Notes: generated by a model from the letters alone, not told the origin. A stretch of DNA of 64,000 nucleotides from Streptomyces sp. NBC_00259 (GCF_036181745.1 NZ_CP108080.1:7257501-7321500); one strand, 5' to 3'. Counted from the first letter of the stretch, positions 9,007 to 18,700 are shown. Numbers and translations: made by a program.

Positions 9007-9966
9007 TCACTTCCCCTTGCCGAAGTCGGCGCGGTTGGCCCGCAGGTACAGCACGGCGAAGACCGCGCTGATGAGGATCAGGACGTTGCCCACGACGGCG
9101 CCCTGGCCGAAGTCGAGCTGGAGGAAGGACAGCTGGTACGTGACGGTGCCCAGCGTCTGGGTGGAGTCGGCGGGACCGCCCGAGGTCAGCGCCAGGATCA
9201 GGTCGAGGATCTTCACCGTCGACATGAAGCCCAGCACCAGCACGACGGTGATCACCGGGCGCAGCATCGGCAGCGTGATGCTGCGGAACGTGCGCCAGGC
9301 ACCGGAGCCGTCCAGCGCCGCGGCCTCGTACAGATCCCGGGGGATCTCCTGGAGGCCGCCGTAGAGGATGACCATGTTGAACGGGATGCCGATCCAGATG
9401 TTGACCAGGATCGCCGAGAACAGTGCCACGCCGGGGCTGCTGAGCCACGGGACCCCGTCCGCGGGGACCAGTCCCACCGCGTGCAGCGCGGTGTTCAGCA
9501 TCCCGTGCTCCTGGTCGAGGATGCGCCGCCAGACGACGGCGGACACCACCATCGGCACCAGCCAGGGCAGCAGGAGTACGGCGCGGATGAAGCCGGAGAG
9601 CCGGAAGCGGCGGGAGAAGAAGACGGCGAGGGCCAGGCCGATGGTGAACTGGCCGAGCAGCGAGCCGACGGTGAACAGGGCCGTGTGCCCCAGGGCGTCG
9701 GTGAACAGTTCGTCGGCGAAGACGGCTCGCCAGTTGTCGAGGCCGTTGAACGGGGCCTCGCCGGTGAAGTACGTCCTCGGTGTGTAGTGCTGGAAGCTCA
9801 TCACGATGTTGCGGACGAGCGGGTAGCCGAAGAAGAGCGCCATGTAGGCGAGCGCCGGGACGACGAAGAGCCAGCGCAGCAGCCCGCGGCTCCGCGCCGA
9901 GCGGTCGGACGCGGTGCGGGCTCCGGCGGTGCCCGTGGCGGGCGCGATCGAGGTGATGGTGGTCAT
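9007..9966 (-). CDS. sugar ABC transporter permease (MalF type)
   Basis: The 319-residue protein has a 28-residue polar N-terminus, about six membrane segments, and the permease motif EAAALDGSGAWRTFRSITLP. It pairs with the MalG-type permease downstream. The ATG at 9966 is preceded by GTGAGGAACCGGCC, giving an AGGAA ribosome site, and it starts 10 bp after the solute-binding protein gene ends. Function follows family and operon; substrate is inferred as an alpha-xyloside or related oligosaccharide. Confidence 0.95.
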   Translation of the reverse strand: MTTITSIAPATGTAGARTASDRSARSRGLLRWLFVVPALAYMALFFGYPLVRNIVMSFQHYTPRTYFTGEAPFNGLDNWRAVFADELFTDALGHTALFTVGSLLGQFTIGLALAVFFSRRFRLSGFIRAVLLLPWLVPMVVSAVVWRRILDQEHGMLNTALHAVGLVPADGVPWLSSPGVALFSAILVNIWIGIPFNMVILYGGLQEIPRDLYEAAALDGSGAWRTFRSITLPMLRPVITVVLVLGFMSTVKILDLILALTSGGPADSTQTLGTVTYQLSFLQLDFGQGAVVGNVLILISAVFAVLYLRANRADFGKGK

Positions 9967-9976
9967 GGCCGGTTCC

Positions 9977-11215
9977 TCACTTCCCCGCCGCGGCCTGCTG
10001 CTGCGCCCGGTGCAGGGCCTGTCCGGGACTGGTCCGTCCGGTCAGCACGGACTGGAACGCGCCCGCGAGCGCGTCGCCGACGACGGGCCAGCCGGTGCCG
10101 ACCTTCGCGGTGCGGGAGCGGGCCGTGGTGACCAGCTCGGCGAAGGCGGCGAGCTTGGGGTTCTGCCGCGCGTACGCCTGGGCCGCGGCCGCGCGGGTGG
10201 GCACGTTGTTGACCGACTCGCCCCACTGGAGCTGGTTCTTCTCGGTGTTGAGGCAGTTGAGGAGCTTGCCGGCGTTCTTCTCGCGCGCCGGGTCGTCGTC
10301 GTTCTTCGGCACGGCCATGACGGTGCCGCCGATGGGCGGCACCGCGGCCTTCCCCGCCTCGGGCACCGGGATGCTCGCGACCGCCCAGTCCACGTTCTTC
10401 TGGGCGCTGAGGACCGGTACCTGCCACGGTCCGTTGATCATCATCGCGGCGCGGCCGGCGATGAACTGGTCGTTGACGTCCTGCTGGTTCCAGTTGACGA
10501 CGGACTTCGAGGCGGAGCCGTCCGCCACGAGGTCCTTCCACAGCTGGAGCGCGGCCTCGCCCTTGCCGTTGTCGATGCGGGCCTCGTCACCGCCCGCGGA
10601 CCAGAAGAACGGCAGGAACTGGTACACGCCGTCCGCGTTGGGGCTCGCGCTGAAGGCCATCCCGTACGTGTCGCCGGCCGTCAGCTCCTTCGCGGCGGCC
10701 CGCAGCTCCTCCCAGGTGGTGGGGGGCGCGATGCCCGCGTCCTTCAGGAGCTTGGTGTTGTAGATCAGGGCGAGTGAGTTGACCGAGCGGGCGATGCCGT
10801 ACTGGGTGCCGTCGTACGACCCGAGCGACGTGGCGCTCGCGGAGAAGCCGGCGGTGTCGACCCCGGCCTCCGCCAGCGGCCTCAGGCCCTCGGTCTGCGC
10901 GAACTGCGGCAGCTCCGAGCCGTCGAGCTCCAGGACGTCGGTGAGCGAGTCGGACGACGCCATCCGCAGCGCCTTGGACGCGACCTGGTCGGCGGGCACG
11001 CTGATCTGCTCGACCCTGAGGCCCAGCGGCTTGCCGCAGCGGTCGAAGAACCGCTGGTTGGCCGTGTGCTCGGCGGTGTCGGTGGCCGAGTTGAGCACCG
11101 TGACGGTGCCCGGGTCGGGTTCGGCGGCGCAGCCGGTCAGCCCCAGCGCGAGGGTGCTGAACGCGAGGGGCACGGCGACCACGGGGACGGGTATGCGCCC
11201 TGCTCTGGACGGCAT
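9977..11215 (-). CDS. extracellular sugar-binding lipoprotein of an ABC importer
   Basis: The 412-residue protein begins with a lipoprotein signal peptide ending in the lipobox LGLTGC, then a family 1 solute-binding fold (GTVTVLNSATDTAEHTANQR at the N-terminus, GRAAMMINGPWQV in the middle). It captures the sugar outside the membrane and hands it to the two permeases encoded next. I chose the ATG at 11215 because GGAG lies 6 nt upstream; in-frame ATGs at 11227 and 11248 are possible but lack a ribosome site and would lengthen the signal peptide. It follows the lacI gene by 123 bp on the same strand. Confidence 0.94.
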   Translation of the reverse strand: MPSRAGRIPVPVVAVPLAFSTLALGLTGCAAEPDPGTVTVLNSATDTAEHTANQRFFDRCGKPLGLRVEQISVPADQVASKALRMASSDSLTDVLELDGSELPQFAQTEGLRPLAEAGVDTAGFSASATSLGSYDGTQYGIARSVNSLALIYNTKLLKDAGIAPPTTWEELRAAAKELTAGDTYGMAFSASPNADGVYQFLPFFWSAGGDEARIDNGKGEAALQLWKDLVADGSASKSVVNWNQQDVNDQFIAGRAAMMINGPWQVPVLSAQKNVDWAVASIPVPEAGKAAVPPIGGTVMAVPKNDDDPAREKNAGKLLNCLNTEKNQLQWGESVNNVPTRAAAAQAYARQNPKLAAFAELVTTARSRTAKVGTGWPVVGDALAGAFQSVLTGRTSPGQALHRAQQQAAAGK

Positions 11216-11300
11216 TCGGTTCTCCATTACATGTGCGGCTCTGGACATGCGGGGACACGCGGGGGACGGGGAGTGGACGGCGGAGCGGACCGCGTCGCGG

Positions 11301-11328
11301 GGGCTCGTGGGGTCACCGGTGCGAGCCC
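11301..11328 (-). terminator. weak hairpin between lacI and the binding-protein gene
   Basis: GGGCTCG at 11301-11307 pairs with CGAGCCC at 11322-11328 around a 14-nt loop that itself contains the palindrome CACCGGTG. It may attenuate transcription out of lacI or serve as a protein site. There is no T-run, so this is only a candidate. Confidence 0.3.
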
Positions 11329-11338
11329 GCCGTGCGGG

Positions 11339-12382
11339 TCAGCCCTGCGCCGGCGGTGGGGCGATGGGGGGCCCGGAGGCGGCCATCCGGGGCGGGATCA
11401 GATGGTGCGGTGCTCCGGAATCCGTGGCCGGTCGGGGCGCCGGGGCGGTGGAGCCGCCTCCGATCGCCTCGACCGCCAGCCGGGCCACGGCCGTGGACAT
11501 CTCCGCCACGGGCAGATCGATCCGCGGCAGATGCCGGATGCCGAGTTCGTCCGGGAGGCTGCCGACGAGCACGACGGCCAGGTCGTCCGGCACCCGCAGC
11601 CCGGCCCCGGCGATCGCGTCCAGCAGGTGCGGGAGCAGGATCAGATGCTGGACGACCAGCGCGGTGGGGGCGGGACTCATGGCGAGGGCCTCGCGCAGTC
11701 GGCGCCCGAGCACATCGGGATCGCCGTGGGAGGGGAGCACCCGCACCTCGGCCCCGGTCTCCGCGGCGGCCCGCCGGGCACCGTCGCGGCCGTGCAGCGC
11801 GTAGCCCCGGCGGGCGGCGATCTCGTGCTCGGCGGAGGCGAGGAAGACGATCCGCCGGTGGCCGGCCGCCACGGTCTCGCGCACGGCGAGCGCGACGGCG
11901 GCCTCCCAGTCGAGGTCGGTCCAGGGCACCTCGGCGTGGTCGTCATGGCCGAGCAGAACGGTGGGGAAACCCAGCTCGCACAGGACGTCGATGCGCGGGT
12001 CGCGCTGCTCGACGGCCATCAGCACCGCCGCGTCCGCGAGCCCGCTGCGTGCGACCCGCCGCATCCCGCCGACACCGTCCAGGTCGGTCATGAGCAGGAC
12101 GTCGTAGCCGTGGCCGCGTGCGGCGTCCGTGATGTCGATGGCGAACCGGCCGTCGATCGCCCGGTACGCGCCGGGTACGCGCGGCACGGCCAGCGCGAGC
12201 ACGTGGGTGCGGGCGCTGCGCAGGGTGCGGGCGCTGGCGCGCGGGTGGTAGCCGAGGTCGTCGATCGCCGCCTGCACCGCGCGCCGGGTGTCCTCGGAGA
12301 TCTTGCGGGATCCGCTGAGGACGTACGAGACGGTGCTGGGCGCCACGCCCGCCCGCTCGGCGACATCCTTGATCGTGGCCAT
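11339..12382 (-). CDS. LacI-family repressor of the alpha-xyloside operon
   Basis: The 347-residue protein has the LacI helix-turn-helix at its N-terminus (ATIKDVAERAGVAPSTVSYV) and hinge (LSGSRKISEDTRRAV), then a periplasmic-binding-protein-like effector domain with no obvious truncation. It lies at the 5' end of the ABC/yicI gene set on the same strand, so it is presumably the local repressor, released by the imported sugar. A 22-bp perfect palindrome sits 60 bp before the gene, downstream of a promoter-like sequence, which suggests autoregulation. The ATG at 12382 fits the family N-terminus; an in-frame GTG at 12388 adds two residues. The C-terminus is Pro/Ala-rich beyond the fold. Confidence 0.93.
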   Translation of the reverse strand: MATIKDVAERAGVAPSTVSYVLSGSRKISEDTRRAVQAAIDDLGYHPRASARTLRSARTHVLALAVPRVPGAYRAIDGRFAIDITDAARGHGYDVLLMTDLDGVGGMRRVARSGLADAAVLMAVEQRDPRIDVLCELGFPTVLLGHDDHAEVPWTDLDWEAAVALAVRETVAAGHRRIVFLASAEHEIAARRGYALHGRDGARRAAAETGAEVRVLPSHGDPDVLGRRLREALAMSPAPTALVVQHLILLPHLLDAIAGAGLRVPDDLAVVLVGSLPDELGIRHLPRIDLPVAEMSTAVARLAVEAIGGGSTAPAPRPATDSGAPHHLIPPRMAASGPPIAPPPAQG

Positions 12383-12441
12383 GACCACCTGCCCATCGCG
12401 CCGCGGCGGCCGGTCCGTGCCGGTCCGCCGGAACCGTCGAA

Positions 12442-12463
12442 TTCATCGAATCGATTCGATGAA
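12442..12463. promoter_or_regulatory. 22-bp perfect palindrome, probable LacI operator
   Basis: TTCATCGAATC is followed directly by its reverse complement GATTCGATGAA. The site lies about 10 bp downstream of the candidate -10 box of the lacI promoter and 60 bp upstream of the lacI start, where a bound repressor would block transcription. The central CG step and A/T-flanked symmetry are typical of LacI-family operators. Confidence 0.75.
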
Positions 12464-12472
12464 CCGGCGTGA

Positions 12473-12501
12473 CTCTAAGCAGCCCGAAGTCGTGAGGGCA
12501 A
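12473..12501 (-). promoter_or_regulatory. candidate promoter of the lacI-sugar operon
   Basis: On the minus strand TTGCCC (-35, 12496-12501) and TTAGAG (-10, 12473-12478) are 17 bp apart, and the operator palindrome follows about 10 bp downstream. This is the only promoter-operator arrangement I can see for the operon. Confidence 0.5.
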
Positions 12502-12635
12502 TACCCCGGCCGATATCCGGGGCGAAGTGACGCGACGGCGCTGTGCTGGACGTGGTCCCGGAACCCGGCGGCGACGCGGGGAGCGGACGCCTTTGGCGTC
12601 CCTTTGGCGTCCCTTTTCCGCCGGTGGCGCAGGGC

Positions 12636-13064
12636 TCAGCTGCGGCGCCAGGTGTCGCGGCCCGCCATGCCGAACTGCTTCAGGGCCAGTGCGCGGTCCG
12701 GGGCGACCGCCACGAAGGCGGCGTCCGGCGTCTCCGGGCCGTCGGGCATGAAGTCGTTGAGGTCGTAGTCGAACAGGCCCGTCCACAGCCGGCGCTTGGT
12801 GTCGAGGTCCGTGTGGACGGTCGCCGTGCCCCAGATCATCACCCCGTCGCCGCTCTCGTCGACCTGCCAGTGCATCGCGACCGCGGGGTTCACCGCGATG
12901 TTGCGGGCCTTCACGCTCTTGGTGCTGGTGGAGAACCAGAGGGTGTCGCCCTCCCACGCCGGGTGGACCGGGACGACGTGCGGCTTGTTGTCCGCGCCCA
13001 CCGTGGCGATGTGGACCCACGGGGAGAGGCGCGCCCCTTCCGCCTTGATCTCGTCGAGTTGCAC
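12636..13064 (-). CDS. pyridoxamine 5'-phosphate oxidase (PPOX) fold protein
   Basis: The 142-residue protein has the split-barrel flavin-binding fold: SPWVHIATVGADNKPHVVPV, then WEGDTLWFSTSTKSVKARNI and NPAVAMHWQVDESGDGVMIW. Members bind FMN, F420 or haem; the short length and general sequence resemble actinobacterial F420/FMN-dependent reductases, but the substrate cannot be told. The GTG at 13064 is chosen because GAGGAGGA lies 7 nt upstream; a longer in-frame extension to 13253 is Arg/Pro-rich and not protein-like. It is divergent from the SLT-domain gene and stands alone. Confidence 0.88.
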   Translation of the reverse strand: MQLDEIKAEGARLSPWVHIATVGADNKPHVVPVHPAWEGDTLWFSTSTKSVKARNIAVNPAVAMHWQVDESGDGVMIWGTATVHTDLDTKRRLWTGLFDYDLNDFMPDGPETPDAAFVAVAPDRALALKQFGMAGRDTWRRS

Positions 13065-13509
13065 TGTGCCGTCCTCCTCGGTCGCCGCAAGAGCACGAGC
13101 AGCGTAAGCGGCGGGCACCCGGCGAGCCGGGTGCGCCGCGCCCGGGCGCCATCCCCGTACCCGCGTGCGGAGCGTGACGGCCCCGGGCTCCACGTCACCG
13201 AAGGGGTCCGAGCGGCCCCGTGGATGTGATGCCAGGCATAGGAGCCAGGTCACGTCCTAAGGAGGCTAGTAGCGGCGGGCCGCCCCTCTCCCCGGGAAAA
13301 GGCCGCGCGGCGGATGATTCCGGACATTCCCTCAGTGCTGGGGTAGTACGTCACATCTTTGCGCTCCGCTCCAGGCGCCGTTAACCATGGCTGACGTTCC
13401 GGGGGAGCAACGCGCCGGACCGGTCGGATCCCGTCCCGCCCGATCGTCGCTCTCGCCGAACCGGCCTTCGGTTCGCCCCCACTGATGTCACTCATTGGAG
13501 TCCCTCCGT
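13065..13509. other. 445-bp divergent intergenic region with a probable long 5' leader
   Basis: This gap separates the PPOX gene (minus) from the SLT-domain gene (plus). It contains the hairpin CGAACCG-GCCTT-CGGTTCG at 13457-13475, 35 nt before the SLT start, and a G-rich segment GTTCCGGGGGAGCAAC near 13396-13411. A weak GGAG at 13497 precedes the ATG. Streptomycete SLT and rpf genes often carry a c-di-AMP (ydaO) riboswitch leader. Here I do not find the GGGTGAAT hallmark, so I call only a possible structured leader. Confidence 0.35.
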
Positions 13510-14037
13510 ATGACCGCCAACGCTCAGACCAGCACCAGCCGCATCGCCCGCCTTCGCAAGCTCTCCGTCGCAGGCATCGCCACCGCGGGTGCCGCGGCAG
13601 CGGCTCTCACGCTGGCCCCCTCGCCCGCCCACGCCGCCGAGCACACCTCGGTGAGCGTCACGGCGGAGAAGGCTGCGGCGGCCGACGCTCCGGCGAAGAA
13701 GGCCAAGAAGGCCTACGCCGACAACCTCGACGGCTGGATCAACGAGGCCCTGGACATCATGAAGTCCAAGAACATCCCCGGCAGCTACGAGGGCCTGAAG
13801 CGCAACATCATGCGCGAGTCCAGCGGCAACCCCAACGCCCAGAACAACTGGGACGTCAACGCCCAGAACGGCACCCCCTCCAAGGGTCTGCTCCAGGTCA
13901 TCCAGCCGACCTTCGACGCCTACCACGTCAAGGGCACCAAGCACGACCTGACCGACCCGGTCGCCAACATCACCGCCGCGGCCAACTACGCCGCCGACCG
14001 GTACGGCTCCATCGACAACGTCGACTCCGCCTACTGA
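13510..14037 (+). CDS. secreted transglycosylase SLT-domain protein
   Basis: The 175-residue product has a Sec signal peptide (cleavage near SPAHAAEH, about residue 43), a Lys/Ala-rich linker, then a lytic-transglycosylase-like domain with catalytic Glu103 in NIMRESSGNP and the motif SKGLLQVIQPTFDAYH. It should bind and cleave peptidoglycan outside the membrane during growth or germination. The ATG at 13510 is used rather than an in-frame TTG at 13495 because GGAG at 13497 then lies about 10 nt upstream. The C-terminus ends just after the domain. A strong terminator follows 67 bp downstream. Confidence 0.93.
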   Translation: MTANAQTSTSRIARLRKLSVAGIATAGAAAAALTLAPSPAHAAEHTSVSVTAEKAAAADAPAKKAKKAYADNLDGWINEALDIMKSKNIPGSYEGLKRNIMRESSGNPNAQNNWDVNAQNGTPSKGLLQVIQPTFDAYHVKGTKHDLTDPVANITAAANYAADRYGSIDNVDSAY

Positions 14038-14104
14038 CAAGACACCGGGCAGGCATCCGGACCCGTGACCACTCCGGCTCCGTTGCCACTTCCCTGAACG
14101 CGCA

Positions 14105-14140
14105 CCCGTACGACGCCGGCCTCTGCCGGCGTCGTACGGG
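14105..14140. terminator. strong bidirectional terminator hairpin
   Basis: CCCGTACGACGCCGGC and its exact reverse complement form a 16-bp stem around CTCT, between the convergent SLT and M48 genes. Confidence 0.85.
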
Positions 14141-14175
14141 CGTTTCCGGGCTCGATACGGTCCGGAGGACGCCTC

Positions 14176-15462
14176 CTAGTGCCCCAGCCCGTGCCTGACC
14201 ACCCGCTGCGCCAGTACGTTGCGTGCTTCGGCGAGTTCGGCCGTGATCAGGCTCTCCCTGCCGGCGTCCGCGACCACGGCGGCCGCGAGCGGCTCGCCGA
14301 CGAGCAGACACGCGCGCCGCAGATGGGTCGGCGGATGCGTCGAGTCGACGCTGTGTCCCCTGAGGGCACCCACACGCCGCTGCCGTTCGTACTCGCCCTC
14401 CGGAATCGTGGCCATGTGCGCGGCCAGACGCTCCCACAGCCCGTGCCAGGGCTGCTCCGGCGAGCGGGCACCGCGTGTCCGGACCTGCCGGCTGCTGGCC
14501 TCGCGCTGCAGCATGTTCTCCGCGGAGTGGGCGACGAGGATCCTGTCCATGACCCCCACGGCCGCCTCGGTGGACCCGGCACGCGCGGACATCGCGTCGG
14601 CGAGGTACTCGGCGCGCTGCGTCGCCCGCAGCGTCAGCCGGTCGAGCAGGATCAGCAGGCCCTGGACCAGGGTGCGCGGCACCACGTAGAACAGGTTCAC
14701 CAGCATCTCGACGACGTTCGGGTCCGGGATCGGCGCCACGTAGTAGCGCCACGTGGTCAGTGAGTGGAACGCGGTCCCGATGACCAGCCCGTGGCGGGTG
14801 TCCCCGTTGCTGTAGTGGCCCAGTTCATGGCCCAGCAGGGCGATCCGCTGCTGCGGAGTGAGGGTCTCCCAGAAGGGCAGCCCGAGCGTCAGTACGCGAC
14901 GGGAGCGGACACCGTACGTCGTCACGCTCGCGTTGAAGGCGGCGCTGACGGTGACGGCGTCCACGCTCCTGGTGCCGGCCACGGCGGCGACCTCGTCGAT
15001 GAGGGCGAACAGCTCGGGAGCGTCGGCCCGGCGCAGCACGGGTTCGTCGTCGGGCAGTTCGGGGAACCGCGGACGCAGCGTCCATGAGAGCAGCAGCAGG
15101 AACAGCCCCAGCACCACTGCCGCGCCGCCCCATCCCGTCACCACCAGCCAGAGACCGCCGACGAGCAGCGCCACGGTGACACCGTGAACGGCCAGGGCGA
15201 GGACATGGGCCAGCACGCCGGCGGCGTCGCGCCGCGGACGCGGCGTCTCCCCGGCGCTCACCTCCGCCAGCAGTTTCTCGCCGTGCCGGTGGGCGAGTGC
15301 CTGGCGCAGGCTGTCGAGCCGTCCCGGCTCCGCGCGGTCGGGCCGCTCCGGATCCACGTTCCAGTCGCAGGCGGCGCACCACGTGGTGAACCGGCCGTCC
15401 ACGCGGATCTCGACGCCGCACTCCGGGCACGGCTGAGTCGCTTCCTCCATGGTGGTGCGCAT
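14176..15462 (-). CDS. M48-family zinc metallopeptidase with N-terminal zinc ribbon
   Basis: The 428-residue protein begins with a CPEC...CAAC zinc-ribbon-like motif (residues 12-33). A pair of membrane helices (about 88-133) precedes the M48 peptidase domain: His212-Glu213-x-x-His216 in LLGHELGHYSNGD, with a third zinc ligand likely in QRAEYLADAM. HtpX/Ste24-like proteases of this family act at the membrane on misfolded or prenylated proteins; the role here is not known. GGGAGG lies 7 nt before the ATG at 15462. The zinc ribbon fused ahead of the membrane helices is a less common arrangement. Confidence 0.9.
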   Translation of the reverse strand: MRTTMEEATQPCPECGVEIRVDGRFTTWCAACDWNVDPERPDRAEPGRLDSLRQALAHRHGEKLLAEVSAGETPRPRRDAAGVLAHVLALAVHGVTVALLVGGLWLVVTGWGGAAVVLGLFLLLLSWTLRPRFPELPDDEPVLRRADAPELFALIDEVAAVAGTRSVDAVTVSAAFNASVTTYGVRSRRVLTLGLPFWETLTPQQRIALLGHELGHYSNGDTRHGLVIGTAFHSLTTWRYYVAPIPDPNVVEMLVNLFYVVPRTLVQGLLILLDRLTLRATQRAEYLADAMSARAGSTEAAVGVMDRILVAHSAENMLQREASSRQVRTRGARSPEQPWHGLWERLAAHMATIPEGEYERQRRVGALRGHSVDSTHPPTHLRRACLLVGEPLAAAVVADAGRESLITAELAEARNVLAQRVVRHGLGH

Positions 15463-15540
15463 CAGCGCGCCTCCCCTTCCCCTCGGCCCCTCCCCAGAGG
15501 CCGCTCCGATCTTTGCGCGGCACAGCTGATCATGTCGCCG

Positions 15541-15562
15541 TTCCGGTGTAAAGCCACCGGAA
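15541..15562. promoter_or_regulatory. inverted repeat in the M48/phosphodiester glycosidase divergent region
   Basis: TTCCGGTG and CACCGGAA flank a 6-nt spacer (TAAAGC). It lies between two divergent genes, about 80 bp before the M48 start, where a regulator could act on either side. No regulator can be assigned. Confidence 0.35.
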
Positions 15563-15737
15563 GGCCCTGTTCCGGATCGTGATCAGGCGGCGTGGACCGG
15601 AGCGGGCGACAGGTCGAGACCAGCTGTTCTCCGCGATGTCCCCAACGCCCCCCTGACAGGGCACCTGTTGCGCCGCGATGCTGAAGCGCCGATGAGTGCG
15701 CAGCAGGCGCACTTGGTCCGCCTTCACCGGAGTTGCC

Positions 15738-18700
15738 GTGCTGTCAGCTGGATTCACTAGATCTGCGGTCGTCGTGGCGGCGTGCACCGCCCTGGCGCTG
15801 GGCGCCGTCGGGCCGGCCGCCGCCGGGACCGCACCGCCGCCCGAGCCGCTCGCACGGTCGGCGGCCGACATGCTGAGGCCCGTCTCACCGCCCGCCGCGA
15901 GCAATACGGAGGGCACCGGCGCCGACGGCTTCGAGAGCTTCTCCATCGCCGAGGGCGACGGGCTGGAGACCGCCCGCAACACCCGTCCGCTCGCCCCCGG
16001 CGTCGAGCTGACCTCGTACGACCGCCTGGAGTCCGACAAGTGGCTGCGGGTCGACGCACTCTCCGTCGACCTCACCGGCGGCACCAAGGTCGACTACCTC
16101 TACCCCGGCAAAGTCGCCGCCCGCAGGACCGTCTCCCAGCTCGCCGCCGAGCACGACCCCGGGCCGGGCCGCCGCACCGTCGCCGCGATCAACGGTGACT
16201 TCTTCGACATCAACCAGACCGGGGCTCCCAGCGGCGTCGCCATCGACGACGGACAGCTCGTCAACTCGCCCGCCACCGGCTACCACCGGGCCGTCGGCTT
16301 CGGCCCCGCCGACGCGGGCCGCATCCTGCAGCTCTACTTCGACGGCACACTGACCCTCCCCGCGGGCGCCCGGCCACTCGCCGCGCTCAACGCCGCCAAC
16401 GTCCCCGCGAACGGCATCGGCGCCTACAACGCCCAGTGGGGCGAGGCGGACCGCGCCCTCACCGTCGACGGAGCACAGCGCACCGCCGAAGTGACCGTCG
16501 TGGACGGGAAGGTGGCCACCGCGGCCGCCGCGCCCGGCAAGGGACCGGTCCCGGCCGGTACGACCGTGCTCGTCGGCCGGGACACTGGGGCCGACGCGCT
16601 CGCCGCGCTCGCCGCGGGCGACCCGGTCACCATGGAGTACCGCCCGCGCGCCGGCACCGGAGACGTGCCGCGGACCGCCATCGGCGCCAACGAACTCCTC
16701 GTCGTCGACGGCAAGCCGGTCGACCACGAGGGCGGCGGCAACAACACGGCGGCCCCGCGCACCGCCGTCGGCTTCTCGCAGGACGGCAGCAGGATGCACG
16801 TCCTCAGCGTGGACGGCCGCCAGGCCGACAGCGGTGGCACCACCCTCACCGAACTCGCCCTGATGATGCAGCGCGCGGGCGCGTACAACGCCATCAACCT
16901 CGACGGCGGCGGCTCCTCGACACTCGTCGCCCGCGAGCCGGGCAGCGACACGACGCAGGTGGAGAACAGCCCCTCCGACGGCACCGAACGGACCGTCCCC
17001 AACGGTCTCGCCCTCACCGCCCCCGACGGCAGCGGACGGCTCGAGGGCTACTGGGTCGAGACCGCGACGGACCCCGGCTCCGCGCCGAGTGCCGACCCGG
17101 TCAGGGGCGGCCACCCCGAGCGGGTCTTCCCCGGACTCAGCCGCCGTCTCACCGCGGCCGGATACGACGAGACCTACGGTCCGGCGCAGGGGACGCCGCT
17201 CTGGTACGCGGAGAACCCTCTTGTCGGGCGCGTCGGCCACGACGGGGTGTTCACCGCACGGCACAGCGGCAGCACGAAGGTCACCGCGCAGCGCGGAAGC
17301 GCACGCGGCAGCGTCCGGTTGACCGTCCTCGACGAGCTGGACCGGATCAGGACCTCCACCCGGCGGGTCGGTCTCGCCGATGCGCAGGCGTCCGGGCGCT
17401 TCGGCGTCATCGGCCTCGACGCGCACGGCACCAGCGCGCCCGTCGAGCCGCGCGACGTCGAACTCGACTACGACCACGCCCTGTTCGCCATCACGGCCGA
17501 CACCGGCGGCGGCTTCACCGTGAAGGCCCGCACCACACAGCCCGCGGCCGGCCAGGTCAAGGCGACGGTCGCGGGCAGGAGCACGGTCCTCGCCGTCACC
17601 GTCGGGCTCGCCGAACAGCAGGAGGCGACCTTCGACGACGCCGACCGCTGGACGTTCAGCGCGGCCCGCGCCTCCGGATCCGTGGCGCCGGTGGCGGACG
17701 GACACACCGGCACCGGTCTCGAGATCAGCTACGACTTCACCCAGTCCACCGCCACCCGTGCCGCGTACGCCAACCCGCCCGGGCAGCAGATACCCGTCGA
17801 CGGCCAGCCGCAGTCGTTCGGAATGTGGATCAAGGGCGACGGGAACGGTGCCTGGCCGACCCTGCACCTGAAGGACTCGGCGGGCTCGGACCAGCTGCTG
17901 CGCGGGCCCTACATCACCTGGACCGGGTGGAAGTACGTCGAGTTCGCCGTCCCCGCCGGCGTCTCCTATCCGCTGACCGGCTACCGCTTCTACCTCGCCG
18001 AGACCGCGGCCGCCCGCTCGTACACCGGGAAGATCGTCATCGACGATCTCACGGCGAAGGTGCCGCCCGCGGTCGAGCTGCCGGACGAGCCGGTGCACCG
18101 CGACCCGCTCATCGGCACGGCCGCCGGGGCCGAGGGCAGGGACCGGCGGTTCGCCGTGATGTCGGACGCCCAGTTCGTCGCGCGCAGCCCCGGCAGCCCG
18201 ATCGTCGCGCAGGCCCGGCGCACCCTGCGGGAGATCAAGGCCGCCCGTCCGGACTTCCTGGTCATCAACGGCGACCTCGTCGACGAGGGCTCGCCCGCGG
18301 ACCTCGCCTTCGCCCGCACGATCCTGGAGGAGGAGCTGGGCGACGAGCTGCCCTGGTACTACGTGCCCGGCAACCACGAGGTGATGGGCGGGAAGATCGA
18401 CAACTTCGTGGCCGAATTCGGCCCCGCTCAGCGGACGTTCGACCACGAGGGCACCCGCTTCATCACGCTCGACACCTCCAGCCTCGGCCTGCGGGGCGGT
18501 GGGTTCGCGCAGATCAAGGAGCTCCGCCGGCAGCTGGACGCGGCCGCCACGGACCCGCGGATCGGCTCCGTGATGGTCATCCAGCACGTGCCGCCGCGCG
18601 ATCCGACGCCGCAGAAGGGCAGCCAGCTCGGCGACCGCAAGGAGGCAGCGATGCTGGAGAGCTGGCTCGCCGGCTTCCGCCGTACGACGGGGAAGGGCGT

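Noticed and set aside
13387..13485. A 32-codon ORF in the leader of the SLT gene
   Set aside because: It has no ribosome site and a weak G/C third-position bias, so translation is not supported.
13330..13509. A definite c-di-AMP (ydaO) riboswitch before the SLT gene
   Set aside because: The gene context fits, but I could not find the conserved GGGTGAAT-like core, so I list only a possible structured leader.
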